This document shows, in pieces, positions 32,647 to 41,187 of a DNA stretch of 48,049 bases. Position 1 is the first letter of the stretch. Every line of letters begins with the position of its first letter. The translations under genes and the position numbers were made by a program. The stretch is taken from positions 1-48,049 of the forward strand of contig NZ_CANMFF010000026.1 in assembly GCF_947497005.1 (NCBI RefSeq), in the 5' to 3' direction. The notes below the pieces were generated by a model. That model made no database searches. It was not told the origin of the DNA and saw nothing but the letters and a program-made list of their open reading frames with translations. Source of the stretch: an uncultured Ruegeria sp. (GTDB lineage Bacteria; Pseudomonadota; Alphaproteobacteria; Rhodobacterales; Rhodobacteraceae).

Positions 32647-35436
32647 ATGAGCCTTTATACAGACTACCTGATTGAAATCGAAACCCGCAAAGAGCAGGGC
32701 CTTAGCCCCAAGCCCATTGACGATGGGGCGCTGGCGAAAGAGATCATCGATCAGATCCGCGATCCCCGGAACGAACACCGCGCGGATTCGTTGAACTACT
32801 TCATCTATAACACGCTACCCGGCACAACCAGCGCCGCCGGTGAAAAGGCCCGCTTTCTGAAAGAGATCATTCTGGGCGAAGCGGACGTCGAAGAAATCTC
32901 GCAGGATTTTGCGTTTGAATTGCTGTCACACATGAAAGGTGGCCCGTCGGTTGAGGCATTGCTTGACCTTGCGCTTGGAGATGACGCAGCGATTGCTGTC
33001 AAAGCGGCTGAGGTCCTGAAAACGCAGGTCTTCCTTTATGATGCTGATACAGACCGTCTGAAAGCCGCGTTTGAGGCGGGCAACCCCGTCGCGCGGGACA
33101 TCCTGGAAAGTTATGCCAAGGCCGAGTTCTTCACCAAGCTCCCCGACATCGACGAAGAGATCAAAGTCGTTACCTATGTCGCCGCCGAAGGCGATATCTC
33201 TACCGACCTGCTGTCGCCTGGCAACCAGGCGCACTCGCGTGCCGATCGGGAACTGCACGGCAAGTGCCTGATCTCCGAGAAGGCGCAGCAAGAAATTGAG
33301 GCGCTGAAGCTGCAGCACCCCGATAAGCGCGTAATGCTGATCGCGGAAAAAGGCACCATGGGTGTCGGGTCGTCGCGCATGTCCGGTGTGAACAACGTGG
33401 CGCTGTGGACCGGCAAGCAGGCAAGCCCTTATGTGCCCTTTGTCAACTTTGCCCCAATCGTGGCGGGCACGAACGGCATTTCGCCGATCTTCCTGACCAC
33501 AGTGGGCGTAACCGGCGGTATCGGTCTCGACCTGAGAAACTGGGTCAAGAAGGTGGACGAAGACGGCAACCCGATCCTGAACAACGACGGCAACCCGATC
33601 CTTGAAGAGAAATATTCAGTCGCAACAGGCACGGTCCTGAAGATCAACACCAAAGATCGCAAGCTCTTGAGTGAAGAGGGCGAAGAACTGGTGGACGTAC
33701 CCGCGTCCTTTACTCCGCAAAAAGTGGAGTTCATGAAAGCAGGCGGCTCTTACGCGATCGTCTTCGGCAAGAAACTGCAGACAATTGCGGCCGAGACGTT
33801 GGGTGTCGAAGCGCCTCTGGTCTTTGCCTTGTCCAAGGAAATCAGCCACGAGGACCAGGGCCTGACCGCGGTCGAAAAGATTTTTAACAAGAACGCCGTG
33901 GGCGTAACGCCAGGCAAGATCTTGCATGCGGGTTCGGACGTGCGTGTGAAGGTCAACATCGTGGGGTCGCAGGACACTACTGGTCTGATGACCATGCAAG
34001 AACTTGAGGCGATGGCTGCGACCGTTGTGTCCCCGATCGTTGACGGAGCTTATCAGTCCGGGTGTCACACCGCGTCGGTATGGGATTTAAAAGCGCAGGC
34101 CAACACGCCGCGCCTGATGAAGTTCATGAATGATTTCGGCCTCGTCACAGGTCGTGATCCGAAAGGCGTCTATCATTCAATGACTGACGTGATCCACAAG
34201 GTGCTGAACGATATCACCGTGGATGACTGGTCGGTCATCATCGGCGGCGACAGCCACACCCGTATGTCCAAGGGCGTGGCCTTTGGTGCGGACTCGGGTA
34301 CCGTGGCACTGGCGCTGGCAACGGGTGAAGCCTCGATGCCGGTCCCGGAATCGGTCAAGGTGACTTTCAAGGGCCAGATGGCCGAGCACATGGATTTCCG
34401 CGACGTGGTTCATGCCACCCAGGCGCAAATGCTGGAACAGCATGGCGACAACGTGTTCCAGGGCCGCGTGATCGAAGTGCATATCGGGACGCTGCTGGCG
34501 GACCAGGCCTTTACGTTCACCGATTGGACCGCTGAGATGAAAGCCAAGGCTTCGGTCTGTATCTCGAACGACGAGACTTTGATTGGTTCGCTGGAGCTGG
34601 CCAAGTCGCGCATCCAGATCATGATCGACAAGGGTATGGAGCATGAAAACGGCATGCTGCAGAAGTTGATCAACATCGCCGATGCACGCATCGCCGAGAT
34701 CAAATCGGGTGAAAAACCTGCTCTGCAGCCTGATGGCAACGCGAAGTATTTCGCTGAGGTCGTCGTCGATCTGGATCAAATCGTAGAGCCGATGATCGCC
34801 GACCCGGATGTCAACAACGCTGATGTCTCCAAGCGTTACACTCACGATACGATCCGCCCGATCTCTTACTACAATGCTGAAAAGCATGTAGATCTGGGCT
34901 TTGTCGGGTCGTGCATGGTGCACAAGGGCGACATCAAGATTGTCGCACAGATGTTGAAGAACCTTGAGAAGGAAGCCGGTAAAGTCGAATTCAAGGCGCC
35001 GCTGGTGGTCGCGGCCCCGACCTACAACATCATCGACGAGTTGAAGGAAGAGGGCGACTGGGAAGTGCTCGAGAAATACTCGGGCTTCGAATTCGACGAC
35101 CTATTCCCGAAACAGCAAGCCCGTACCGAGTATGAGAACATCCTGTACCTTGAACGTCCGGGCTGTAACCTGTGCATGGGCAATCAGGAGAAAGCTGCCA
35201 AGGGTGACACGGTTCTTGCGACGTCAACCCGTCTGTTCCAGGGCCGCGTCGTGGCAGATGCACCGGACAAGAAAGGCGAAAGTCTGCTGGCATCAACACC
35301 GGTTGTGGTTTTGTCGGCCATCCTGGGCCGAACGCCGAATATCGACGAATACAAAACCGCTGTTGAAGGCATTGACCTGACCAAATTCGCTCCTCCGATG
35401 GAAAAACCGGCGGGCGCGAAGTCGGCTCACTTCTAA
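32647..35436 (+). CDS. acnB: Aconitate hydratase B
   Basis: 929-residue TCA-cycle aconitase of the B type, interconverting citrate and isocitrate with a [4Fe-4S] cluster. It has the AcnB HEAT-like N-terminal domain (SLYTDYLIEIETRKEQGL...), the swivel domain, and the cluster ligands in GSCMVHKGD and RPGCNLCMGNQ. ATG 32647 is chosen over an in-frame ATG five codons earlier because family members start MSLYTDYL. A 24-base tandem repeat (from 33562) doubles the motif DGNPIL in a surface loop. Followed by a strong terminator. Confidence 0.97.
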   Translation: MSLYTDYLIEIETRKEQGLSPKPIDDGALAKEIIDQIRDPRNEHRADSLNYFIYNTLPGTTSAAGEKARFLKEIILGEADVEEISQDFAFELLSHMKGGPSVEALLDLALGDDAAIAVKAAEVLKTQVFLYDADTDRLKAAFEAGNPVARDILESYAKAEFFTKLPDIDEEIKVVTYVAAEGDISTDLLSPGNQAHSRADRELHGKCLISEKAQQEIEALKLQHPDKRVMLIAEKGTMGVGSSRMSGVNNVALWTGKQASPYVPFVNFAPIVAGTNGISPIFLTTVGVTGGIGLDLRNWVKKVDEDGNPILNNDGNPILEEKYSVATGTVLKINTKDRKLLSEEGEELVDVPASFTPQKVEFMKAGGSYAIVFGKKLQTIAAETLGVEAPLVFALSKEISHEDQGLTAVEKIFNKNAVGVTPGKILHAGSDVRVKVNIVGSQDTTGLMTMQELEAMAATVVSPIVDGAYQSGCHTASVWDLKAQANTPRLMKFMNDFGLVTGRDPKGVYHSMTDVIHKVLNDITVDDWSVIIGGDSHTRMSKGVAFGADSGTVALALATGEASMPVPESVKVTFKGQMAEHMDFRDVVHATQAQMLEQHGDNVFQGRVIEVHIGTLLADQAFTFTDWTAEMKAKASVCISNDETLIGSLELAKSRIQIMIDKGMEHENGMLQKLINIADARIAEIKSGEKPALQPDGNAKYFAEVVVDLDQIVEPMIADPDVNNADVSKRYTHDTIRPISYYNAEKHVDLGFVGSCMVHKGDIKIVAQMLKNLEKEAGKVEFKAPLVVAAPTYNIIDELKEEGDWEVLEKYSGFEFDDLFPKQQARTEYENILYLERPGCNLCMGNQEKAAKGDTVLATSTRLFQGRVVADAPDKKGESLLASTPVVVLSAILGRTPNIDEYKTAVEGIDLTKFAPPMEKPAGAKSAHF

Positions 35437-35463
35437 ACGCGAACCTTCAGGCAAAAAAATTGA

Positions 35464-35501
35464 TCGCCCGGGCGCCCTTCAGGTGGCCGGGCGGTTTTTT
35501 G
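35464..35501 (+). terminator. Intrinsic terminator after acnB
   Basis: The stem CGCCCGG / CCGGGCG with further inner pairs (35465-35493) is followed by TTTTTTG, 28 bases after the acnB stop codon. Confidence 0.85.
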
Positions 35502-35749
35502 TTTGGTGTGCGGTGTTAAAGTTGCAATCGGCGTTATGGGCAAAGCCGGATTTCAACAGGCGCCTCATGCTAAAGGCCTCCAGATCTTCGGGTATCTTCA
35601 CATGGTCCTTCTGTACCAAGTCATGATCCCCTGCAGTTGAGGCACTTTCGACGATCGGCGCGGTTTCGACCAGGCGCAAAAACGAGATGCTCTTTTCTGC
35701 GGATTTGTGAGCGCCCCAGAAGCAAAGGCGACAGGGCAGCTGTTCGGCG
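35502..35749. other. Short gap with an unassigned open frame
   Basis: On the minus strand a frame remains open from about 35895 to 35479, partly under the GNAT gene. Its lower part (LPCRLCFWGAHKSAEKS...) has no recognised family and no ribosome site. I do not call it as a gene. Confidence 0.35.
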
Positions 35750-36271
35750 TCAGCCAGACAGGTCTTTATACATGTAAGTTGTAGGCTCCAAGCTAAGTTC
35801 GAACGGGTTCCGGCAGTAATTCGGAATTTCCCCTGCAATCTGAAACCCGAGCCCTTGATAGAGCAGCCTTGAAGGATCGGTGCTGCGCGTATCAAGGACC
35901 AGCATCGTGCGCCTTACCTCTTTTGTCCGTATGAAGAGGGCTTCCATCAAAGCGCGACCGAAACCACGCCGTCGGGCGTTCGGGTGCACCAATAGCTTCG
36001 CGACATCGGCGCGATGCGGCTGATTTGGCATGGCCGCCGGGATCAATTGTACTGTGCCCTGAATGCGCCCATTGTCATGGACGACAAATACATCCAGTTC
36101 ACCGGACTTTAATCCGGTCTGAACGGTTTGCAGCCAATACCTGCGTGCATCTTCCATAGTAAACGGAAGGATGAAGCCGATGCTGGCCCCGGCGTGGACG
36201 CAGGCGTGCAGAATTTCGGCCAGATCATCAAGCGCTGCGTCGAATTCGATACTGTTTAGACGTGTGATCAT
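35750..36271 (-). CDS. GNAT-family N-acetyltransferase
   Basis: 173 residues with the GNAT fold: the acetyl-CoA pyrophosphate loop is in ADVAKLLVHPNARRRGFGRALM (motif A, R/Q-x-x-G-x-G/A as RRRGFG), followed by LVLDTRSTDPSRLLYQGLGF (motif B). The acceptor is unknown. Its ATG overlaps the stop codon of the upstream Xre-cupin gene by 4 bases, so the two are translationally coupled and the regulator probably controls the acetyltransferase. Confidence 0.92.
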   Translation of the reverse strand: MITRLNSIEFDAALDDLAEILHACVHAGASIGFILPFTMEDARRYWLQTVQTGLKSGELDVFVVHDNGRIQGTVQLIPAAMPNQPHRADVAKLLVHPNARRRGFGRALMEALFIRTKEVRRTMLVLDTRSTDPSRLLYQGLGFQIAGEIPNYCRNPFELSLEPTTYMYKDLSG

Positions 36272-36822
36272 ATCAGCATCAAAAGATAACGCGCTCCGCG
36301 CGATGCCCCGGTTTCAAATCGCGTCGGGCCGGACAGGTGATAGCGCAGGCAATCTCCGGCGCTCAACGTATGGGGGGTTCCGTCAACAGTAAGTGTAAGC
36401 GCGCCATCAATTAGGATCAGATGATGTTCCTGTCCGGATTTGGGCGGTGCCTCGTAAGTGATGACCGTGTCACGAGGCAGGTGACATTCCACGACCTCAG
36501 CGTTCAGGCCGTTTGCGGGGGGCGAAACCGCACGTCGGGTAAAACCGGTCTCGGGATCGCGCCATTCGGTCTGACGTTCAAACGGTACTTTGGGGTCAAA
36601 ACTGTCTTCGACCATCATCAAAAGCCGCGACATTGGCAGGTCATAAGCGGCACAGAGACGGCCAAGGTTTTCTGCCGTGGGGCTGACCTCTCCTTTCTCC
36701 ATTCGGGACAGCGTAGCGCGGCTGATCTCGCTTTGTGCTGCCAGTTGATCCAGCGACCATCCGCGCCCGTGGCGCAGTTCGCTTAAGCGGATGGCGAGAC
36801 GGTTTGAAAGGTTATCGAGCAT
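36268..36822 (-). CDS. Xre-family regulator with C-terminal cupin domain
   Basis: 184 residues. The HTH lies at about 10-65 (WSLDQLAAQSEISRATLSRMEKGEVSPT). The C-terminal cupin barrel lies at about 105-182 (HLILIDGALTLTVDGTPHTLSAGDCLRYH). This PuuR-like architecture senses small ligands. It overlaps the start of the GNAT gene (ATGA), forming a two-gene unit. The AT-rich 36823-36890 region upstream should hold its promoter. Confidence 0.93.
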   Translation of the reverse strand: MLDNLSNRLAIRLSELRHGRGWSLDQLAAQSEISRATLSRMEKGEVSPTAENLGRLCAAYDLPMSRLLMMVEDSFDPKVPFERQTEWRDPETGFTRRAVSPPANGLNAEVVECHLPRDTVITYEAPPKSGQEHHLILIDGALTLTVDGTPHTLSAGDCLRYHLSGPTRFETGASRGARYLLMLI

Positions 36823-36887
36823 CGTCCACTTTAGAGAAAATATATCATATACGAGAGGAATATAAAGTAATAATTAGAATGTAAATG

Positions 36888-36911
36888 AAAAAGGCGCAGA
36901 ATCTCTGCGCC
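36888..36911 (-). terminator. Intrinsic terminator of the iron-binding protein gene
   Basis: The stem GGCGCAGA / TCTGCGCC with a 3-base loop (36893-36911) is followed on the minus strand by TTTTT (36892-36888). It lies 28 bases after the stop of the upstream minus-strand gene. Confidence 0.85.
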
Positions 36912-36938
36912 CTTTCAAGATTTTGACGATGCAGTGGA

Positions 36939-37955
36939 TTACTTCCAGCCGACCTCGTTAAAGATCTTCTGTGCTTCCGGGATGTTCTTGGCGACTTCCG
37001 ACAGGTTCACTTCGTCCGCCTTGAATTCACCCAGTGCCTTAACCGATTCAGCCAGTTCAACGCTCTGTACAGCCGGGAATTCGTCATTGCCCGCCGAGAA
37101 ATACACCTGCGCCTGATCGCCGGCCAGGTATTCAAGGAACAAGATCGCGTTCTCCTTGTTCGGCGCGTGCGCCGCGACGCCACCGCCCGACAAGTTCATA
37201 TGCGCACCATAGCTATCTTGGTTAGGGAAGACCCAGCCGATCATGTCACGTTCAGCCGACAGTCCTTTGACGTCTTTGCGGATTGCCCGGGCAAAGTAAT
37301 AGGTGTTCGATACGGCGATTTCGCATTCGCCCGAAACGATGCCCCGCAGCTGGTCGGTGTCACCACCCTGAGGGTCACGCGCCATGTTGGCAACGATACC
37401 TTCAGCCCAGGTTTTCGCAGCTTCTGCACCTTCATGTGTGATGATCGAGGCCAGCAGGGTCTGGTTGTATGTATTGGTCGATGACCGGATGCAGATCAGA
37501 TCTTTGTATTCCGGCTTTGCCAGATCCGCGTAAGTGGCTGGTGGATTGGTGACGTTTTCCTTATTGTAAAAAATGATCCGGCCGCGCTGCGACAGGCCGA
37601 ACCACTGATTGTCGGAGTCCTGCAGATTGGCTGGGATGCGCTCTTCCAGGGTTTCGCTTTTGATTGGCTGCAGGATGCCCGCATCCTTGGCCCGTGCCAA
37701 ACGTGAGGTATCAACAGTCAGCATCACATCTGCCGGAGAGTTCGCGCCTTCTGCTTCCATCCGCGCGATCAATTCGTCGGCTTTGCCTTCGATCCGGTTG
37801 ATTTTGATGCCGGTTGCGTCCTCAAAATCTGTGTACAGACGTTCGTCGGTATCATAGTGGCGCGACGAATAAAGGTTAAGCTCGCCTTCGGCAGCGGCCG
37901 AGGTCGCTATCGTTGCCGACAGAGCGGCGGCCAGGCAGGTTGTGGATTTCAGCAT
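36939..37955 (-). CDS. Ferric-iron ABC transporter substrate-binding protein
   Basis: 338 residues with a signal peptide (about 1-22, ending SAAAEG). The family opening GELNLYSSRHYDTDERLYTDF matches the FutA/FbpA/AfuA Fe(III)-binding proteins. Later marks are ADVMLTVDTSRLARA, NQWFGLSQRGRIIFYNK and the Tyr-rich SNTYYFARA that supplies iron-ligand tyrosines in the family. ATG 37955 is used instead of the upstream ATG at 38036 because only it gives a signal peptide at the N terminus. No permease or ATPase gene is adjacent, which is unusual for this transporter type. A symmetric operator-like site lies 79 bases upstream. Confidence 0.94.
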   Translation of the reverse strand: MLKSTTCLAAALSATIATSAAAEGELNLYSSRHYDTDERLYTDFEDATGIKINRIEGKADELIARMEAEGANSPADVMLTVDTSRLARAKDAGILQPIKSETLEERIPANLQDSDNQWFGLSQRGRIIFYNKENVTNPPATYADLAKPEYKDLICIRSSTNTYNQTLLASIITHEGAEAAKTWAEGIVANMARDPQGGDTDQLRGIVSGECEIAVSNTYYFARAIRKDVKGLSAERDMIGWVFPNQDSYGAHMNLSGGGVAAHAPNKENAILFLEYLAGDQAQVYFSAGNDEFPAVQSVELAESVKALGEFKADEVNLSEVAKNIPEAQKIFNEVGWK

Positions 37956-38033
37956 GGTGTGCCCCAACAATTGAATTTCGCGTCGGCTGATAACCCGACT
38001 GATTTGCTCAATTATACGATTCTCGGCAGGATG

Positions 38034-38058
38034 CAAGTAAATCCGACAGATTTACTTG
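38034..38058. promoter_or_regulatory. 10-bp inverted repeat upstream of the iron-binding protein
   Basis: Perfect arms CAAGTAAATC (38034-38043) and GATTTACTTG (38049-38058) flank CGACA. It lies upstream of the iron-binding protein gene in the divergent region. A repressor or iron-regulator site is plausible; I cannot match it to a specific Fur, RirA or Irr consensus. Confidence 0.5.
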
Positions 38059-38245
38059 GTCAAATGACCGCAGGTGCACTGTAGCGGTTTGAATGTCGGG
38101 TATTGTAGCAGACGAAAAATCTGTGTGGGTCCTGAGTGTTTTGTCCCAACGGATTGGTCGACGAAAGCGAAGAAACTGGTTAATGACGCCATTTGTCAGC
38201 AAAAGGCACACTTGCCTTGAGCACGCTGTGAGCAAAGGAAATGGA

Positions 38246-38569
38246 ATGACCGAAACGCTTGCTGAGAAAATCGGCAAATCGAAACCCGGCCAATTGATGG
38301 CGCGCTTTGAAGGTTTCATGGTATTTATAGGGGTGGTCGGGCCATTTGCTACACTGCCGCAACTTGTGAAGCTCTACTTCACGCATTCACAACACGCGAC
38401 GGGGCAATCCCTGTTGTCGTGGTCGCTTTACGCTGGCCTGTCGATGTTATGGTTTTTCTACGGATTGGTTGTTGGAAAGCTTCCCATTTATGTGGGTAAC
38501 GGGATCTCAATGATTCTAAACCTGCTTATGGTCATCGGTATCCTGATTCACGCAGGGTTGACGTTTTGA
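38246..38569 (+). CDS. SemiSWEET/PQ-loop-like three-helix membrane protein
   Basis: 107 residues with three membrane helices (about residues 23-42, 52-74 and 80-104) and the PQ motif in TLPQLVKLYFTHSQHATGQSLLSW. This is the single triple-helix bundle of SemiSWEET transporters, which dimerise to move sugars. The longer open frame to 38093 is rejected because ATG 38246 has AAAGGA six bases upstream and matches family length (80-110). Substrate is not predictable. It is divergent from the iron-binding protein and followed by a bidirectional terminator. Confidence 0.8.
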   Translation: MTETLAEKIGKSKPGQLMARFEGFMVFIGVVGPFATLPQLVKLYFTHSQHATGQSLLSWSLYAGLSMLWFFYGLVVGKLPIYVGNGISMILNLLMVIGILIHAGLTF

Positions 38570-38582
38570 AGTGTGGTCCAAA

Positions 38583-38612
38583 AAAAAACCGCGCTCGAAA
38601 ACGCGGTTTTTT
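38583..38612. terminator. Bidirectional intrinsic terminator
   Basis: The stem AAAAAACCGCG (38583-38593) / CGCGGTTTTTT (38602-38612) with an 8-base loop provides T-runs on both strands and separates the SemiSWEET-like gene (plus) from rpmJ (minus). Confidence 0.9.
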
Positions 38613-38632
38613 AAAACAGTAACGTTAAGTTC

Positions 38633-38758
38633 TTAGCCCTGACGCGCTTTGAACTTGCGCTGCGTCTTGTTGATCACGTAGACGCGGCCTTTGCGACGCA
38701 CAACCCGGCAATCACGGTGCCGGTTCTTGAGCGAGCGGAGCGAGTTCTTGACCTTCAT
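38633..38758 (-). CDS. rpmJ: 50S ribosomal protein L36
   Basis: 41 residues, MKVKNSLRSLKNRHRDCRVV and following RRKGRVYVINKTQRKFKARQG. This is the longer alphaproteobacterial L36 form with a single cysteine (C17), i.e. without the four-ligand zinc site. GGAG lies seven bases before the ATG at 38758. It is downstream of tRNA-Val on the same strand with 90 bases between, and may share its transcript. Confidence 0.97.
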   Translation of the reverse strand: MKVKNSLRSLKNRHRDCRVVRRKGRVYVINKTQRKFKARQG

Positions 38759-38848
38759 GGTCTGTCTCCAATCTGCGGCGCCTTCATCAAGGACGTGGCC
38801 AGCGCCTGGGTTAGTCGGGTGTCCCGGAAACCCGGAACAGTGAAAACA

Positions 38849-38923
38849 TGGTGGGCGGTACAAGGATCGAACTTGTGACCCCTTCGATGTCAACGAAGTG
38901 CTCTACCGCTGAGCTAACCGCCC
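38849..38923 (-). tRNA. tRNA-Val(GAC)
   Basis: The minus strand folds as a complete cloverleaf: acceptor GGGCGGT / ACCGCCC, D arm AGCTCAGCGGTAGAGC, anticodon stem CTTCG / CGAAG with loop TTGACAT (anticodon GAC, valine), and T arm GTTCGATCC. Discriminator A and an encoded CCA (38849-38851) follow. Confidence 0.96.
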
Positions 38924-38987
38924 ATGTCCCTTTGCGTGCCCTGCCCCATAACGAAATGGGGCGCGGATACCCGCGCCGGTAGCGGGG

Positions 38988-39016
38988 TCTATAAAAGGAG
39001 TCGCAAAGGGGTTCAA
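38988..39016 (-). promoter_or_regulatory. Promoter of tRNA-Val
   Basis: On the minus strand TTGAAC (39016-39011), a 17-base spacer and TATAGA (38993-38988) form a near-consensus sigma-70 promoter, 65 bases before the tRNA 5-prime end. A GC-rich stretch lies between the -10 and the tRNA. Confidence 0.65.
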
Positions 39017-39070
39017 GGGGTTTGGAAGAACTATTTTCCGGTCTATGTTGATTACGAACACGGAGAGATC

Positions 39071-39931
39071 ATGCAGAACGCAGCCTTTGTATTGGATATG
39101 CCGGAAAACCGCAGTTCATGCGTGGTTTTTTCATCCCCACACAGCGGTCGGGACTATCCCCAGGCGTTTTTGAAGCGATCCGTTTTGAACCAGAGCGTGA
39201 TTCGATCCTCGGAAGATGCTTTTGTCGATCAATTGTTTGCTTCTGCTACCGAGAATGGCGCGCCGTTGATAAAAGCGGCCATGCCGCGCGCCTATCTGGA
39301 CCTGAATCGCAGTCTGGACGAACTGGATCCGGCGCTGATCAGCGGTGCGCGCAGGCATGGGCATAACCCACGAGTCGCATCAGGGTTAGGCGTGATTCCC
39401 CGCGTCGTGGCCAATGGGCGGGCGATTTACAGTGGCAAGCTGACTATGGACGACGCGCGGCTGCGCATCGACACTTATTGGCGTCCCTATCATGCCCGAT
39501 TGAAATCGCTGCTGGCCGAATCGCACGAGAAATTCGGTCAGGCCATTCTGGTGGATTGCCACTCGATGCCGCACGAGGCGGTGGCGATGGCTGGCACGAC
39601 CCGCAACAAACGGCCCGAGATCGTTTTGGGTGATCGGTTTGGCGCGTCAGCATCTTCCGAAATCGTGGATCTCATTGAATCGGCTTTTTCGTCAGCAGGT
39701 CTGAACGTCGCGCGCAATGCCCCGTTTGCCGGTGCTTATGTAACTCAGACCTACGGCCGGCCCGGTCGTCAGCAGCACGCGATACAGATCGAAATCGACC
39801 GTGCCCTGTATATGGACGAAGAAAAGATTGCGCCGAACGCCAACTTCATGGCGTTTTCGAAACTCCTTCGGCAAGTGGTTCGCGAAATTTCCAGCATCGG
39901 TTCGAAACCGGTTCGTCTGGCTGCGGAATGA
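39071..39931 (+). CDS. N-formylglutamate amidohydrolase family protein
   Basis: 286 residues matching the N-formylglutamate deformylase fold: SSPHSGRDYP near the start, DAFVDQLF, YLDLNRSLDELDP, YWRPYHARLKSLL and the metal-site segment VDCHSMPH. These hydrolases release formate from N-formylglutamate (histidine breakdown) or act on related N-acyl amino acids. No hut genes are nearby, so the physiological substrate is open. The frame begins at 38924 inside the tRNA-leader region; ATG 39071 with GGAGAG upstream is the credible start. Convergent with dinB, with 2 bases between stops. Confidence 0.9.
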   Translation: MQNAAFVLDMPENRSSCVVFSSPHSGRDYPQAFLKRSVLNQSVIRSSEDAFVDQLFASATENGAPLIKAAMPRAYLDLNRSLDELDPALISGARRHGHNPRVASGLGVIPRVVANGRAIYSGKLTMDDARLRIDTYWRPYHARLKSLLAESHEKFGQAILVDCHSMPHEAVAMAGTTRNKRPEIVLGDRFGASASSEIVDLIESAFSSAGLNVARNAPFAGAYVTQTYGRPGRQQHAIQIEIDRALYMDEEKIAPNANFMAFSKLLRQVVREISSIGSKPVRLAAE

Positions 39932-39933
39932 GG

Positions 39934-41187
39934 CTAGCGTAACGCACGGCCTTTCAAGATTGCTTTGGCTCCGAACCTCTGGCGGATTTCATCCGTGGCA
40001 CGCTCGGCCTGCGATCTGCGGACCGCCCCCGGGTCGAGCAGGTCACCAGAGATATCGGCCTGATCCGCCGGGCAAAGATCGGACAGGCCACAGCCCAAAA
40101 GGCGGTATGGACCCTGATCACCAACCTGATCGAAAAGCCCCTTTGCGGTGCGATAAATCCTGTCCGCAATCTGCGTTGCGTCGCGCAACGAGACACGTCG
40201 TGTCAGGGTTTTGTGATTGGCCTTTTTCAGCTTTAAGGTAACGACCCTGCCAGCCAGGTCTTTGGCCTTGGCCCGGTCCGAGACTTTCAGGGCCATCCGC
40301 CACAAATGACCATCCAGAACGTCGGGGTTAGCGGTATCTTCGAAAAATGTGGTCTCATTGCTGATGGATTTCATTGGTTCATGGGCTGAAACGCGCCGTT
40401 TGTCCTGCCCCCGGGCCAGATGCCACAGGCGATATCCCATCGCGCCGAAACGCGCGGTCAGAGCCTCCTGATCCCAACGCAGCAAATCACTGAAGGTACG
40501 GATTCCAGCCCGTTCCAGCGATTCCTGCGCGGCCGGGCCAATACCCCATATCAGCCGTACCGGTTTGTTATTCAGAAACTCTGCCGTTTCCGCCTTGCCG
40601 ATGACTGAAAACCCGCGCGGTTTGTCCAGATCCGAGGCCACCTTGGCCAGAAACTTGTTGTGGCTCAGGCCGATAGACCCAGTCACGCCCAGTTCATCCT
40701 TCATGCGTTTGACCAGGCGTGCCAGCATGATGGCCGGTGGGGCTCCGTGCAGGCGCTCAGTGCCTGACATATCCATGAAGGCTTCGTCCAGAGACAGCGG
40801 TTCGACCACAGGCGTCAGTTCATCCATCATGGCGCGGATGTCGCGCGACACTTCGGCATAGACAGACATACGCGGTTTTATCACAACGGCGTCCGGGCAG
40901 AGTTGCAGCGCTTTGAACATGGGCATGGCAGATCGCACGCCGCGAATCCGGGCCACGTAGCAAGCCGTTGAAACGACGCCGCGCTTGCCGCCACCGATGA
41001 TGACCGGCTTGTCCGCCAATTCCGGATCGTCCCGCTTTTCAACCGAAGCATAAAAGGCATCGCAATCCATATGAGCGATCGACAGGTCAAACAATTCTGG
41101 ATGTGCCTTCACCCTCGGGCTGCCACAAGCGGTGCAGCGTCGTTCGTTTGTCAAAGGGGTCAGGCAATCTCGGCAAAGACCTGGCAT
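39934..41187 (-). CDS. dinB: DNA polymerase IV with N-terminal CxxC pair
   Basis: 417-residue Y-family translesion polymerase. Catalytic acidic residues are D41 (MDCDAFYASVE) and D134/E135 (SLDEAF). The palm, fingers and helix-hairpin-helix thumb are followed by the little-finger domain (SISNETTFFEDT...RVVTLKLK). Before the polymerase is a short zinc-ribbon-like head with C5xxC8 and C18xxC21, common in alphaproteobacterial DinB forms. The C-terminal GLSDLCPADQADISGDLLDP resembles a clamp-binding tail region. No clear alphaproteobacterial LexA box (GTTC-N7-GTTC) is seen in the 70 bases upstream. Confidence 0.95.
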   Translation of the reverse strand: MPGLCRDCLTPLTNERRCTACGSPRVKAHPELFDLSIAHMDCDAFYASVEKRDDPELADKPVIIGGGKRGVVSTACYVARIRGVRSAMPMFKALQLCPDAVVIKPRMSVYAEVSRDIRAMMDELTPVVEPLSLDEAFMDMSGTERLHGAPPAIMLARLVKRMKDELGVTGSIGLSHNKFLAKVASDLDKPRGFSVIGKAETAEFLNNKPVRLIWGIGPAAQESLERAGIRTFSDLLRWDQEALTARFGAMGYRLWHLARGQDKRRVSAHEPMKSISNETTFFEDTANPDVLDGHLWRMALKVSDRAKAKDLAGRVVTLKLKKANHKTLTRRVSLRDATQIADRIYRTAKGLFDQVGDQGPYRLLGCGLSDLCPADQADISGDLLDPGAVRRSQAERATDEIRQRFGAKAILKGRALR

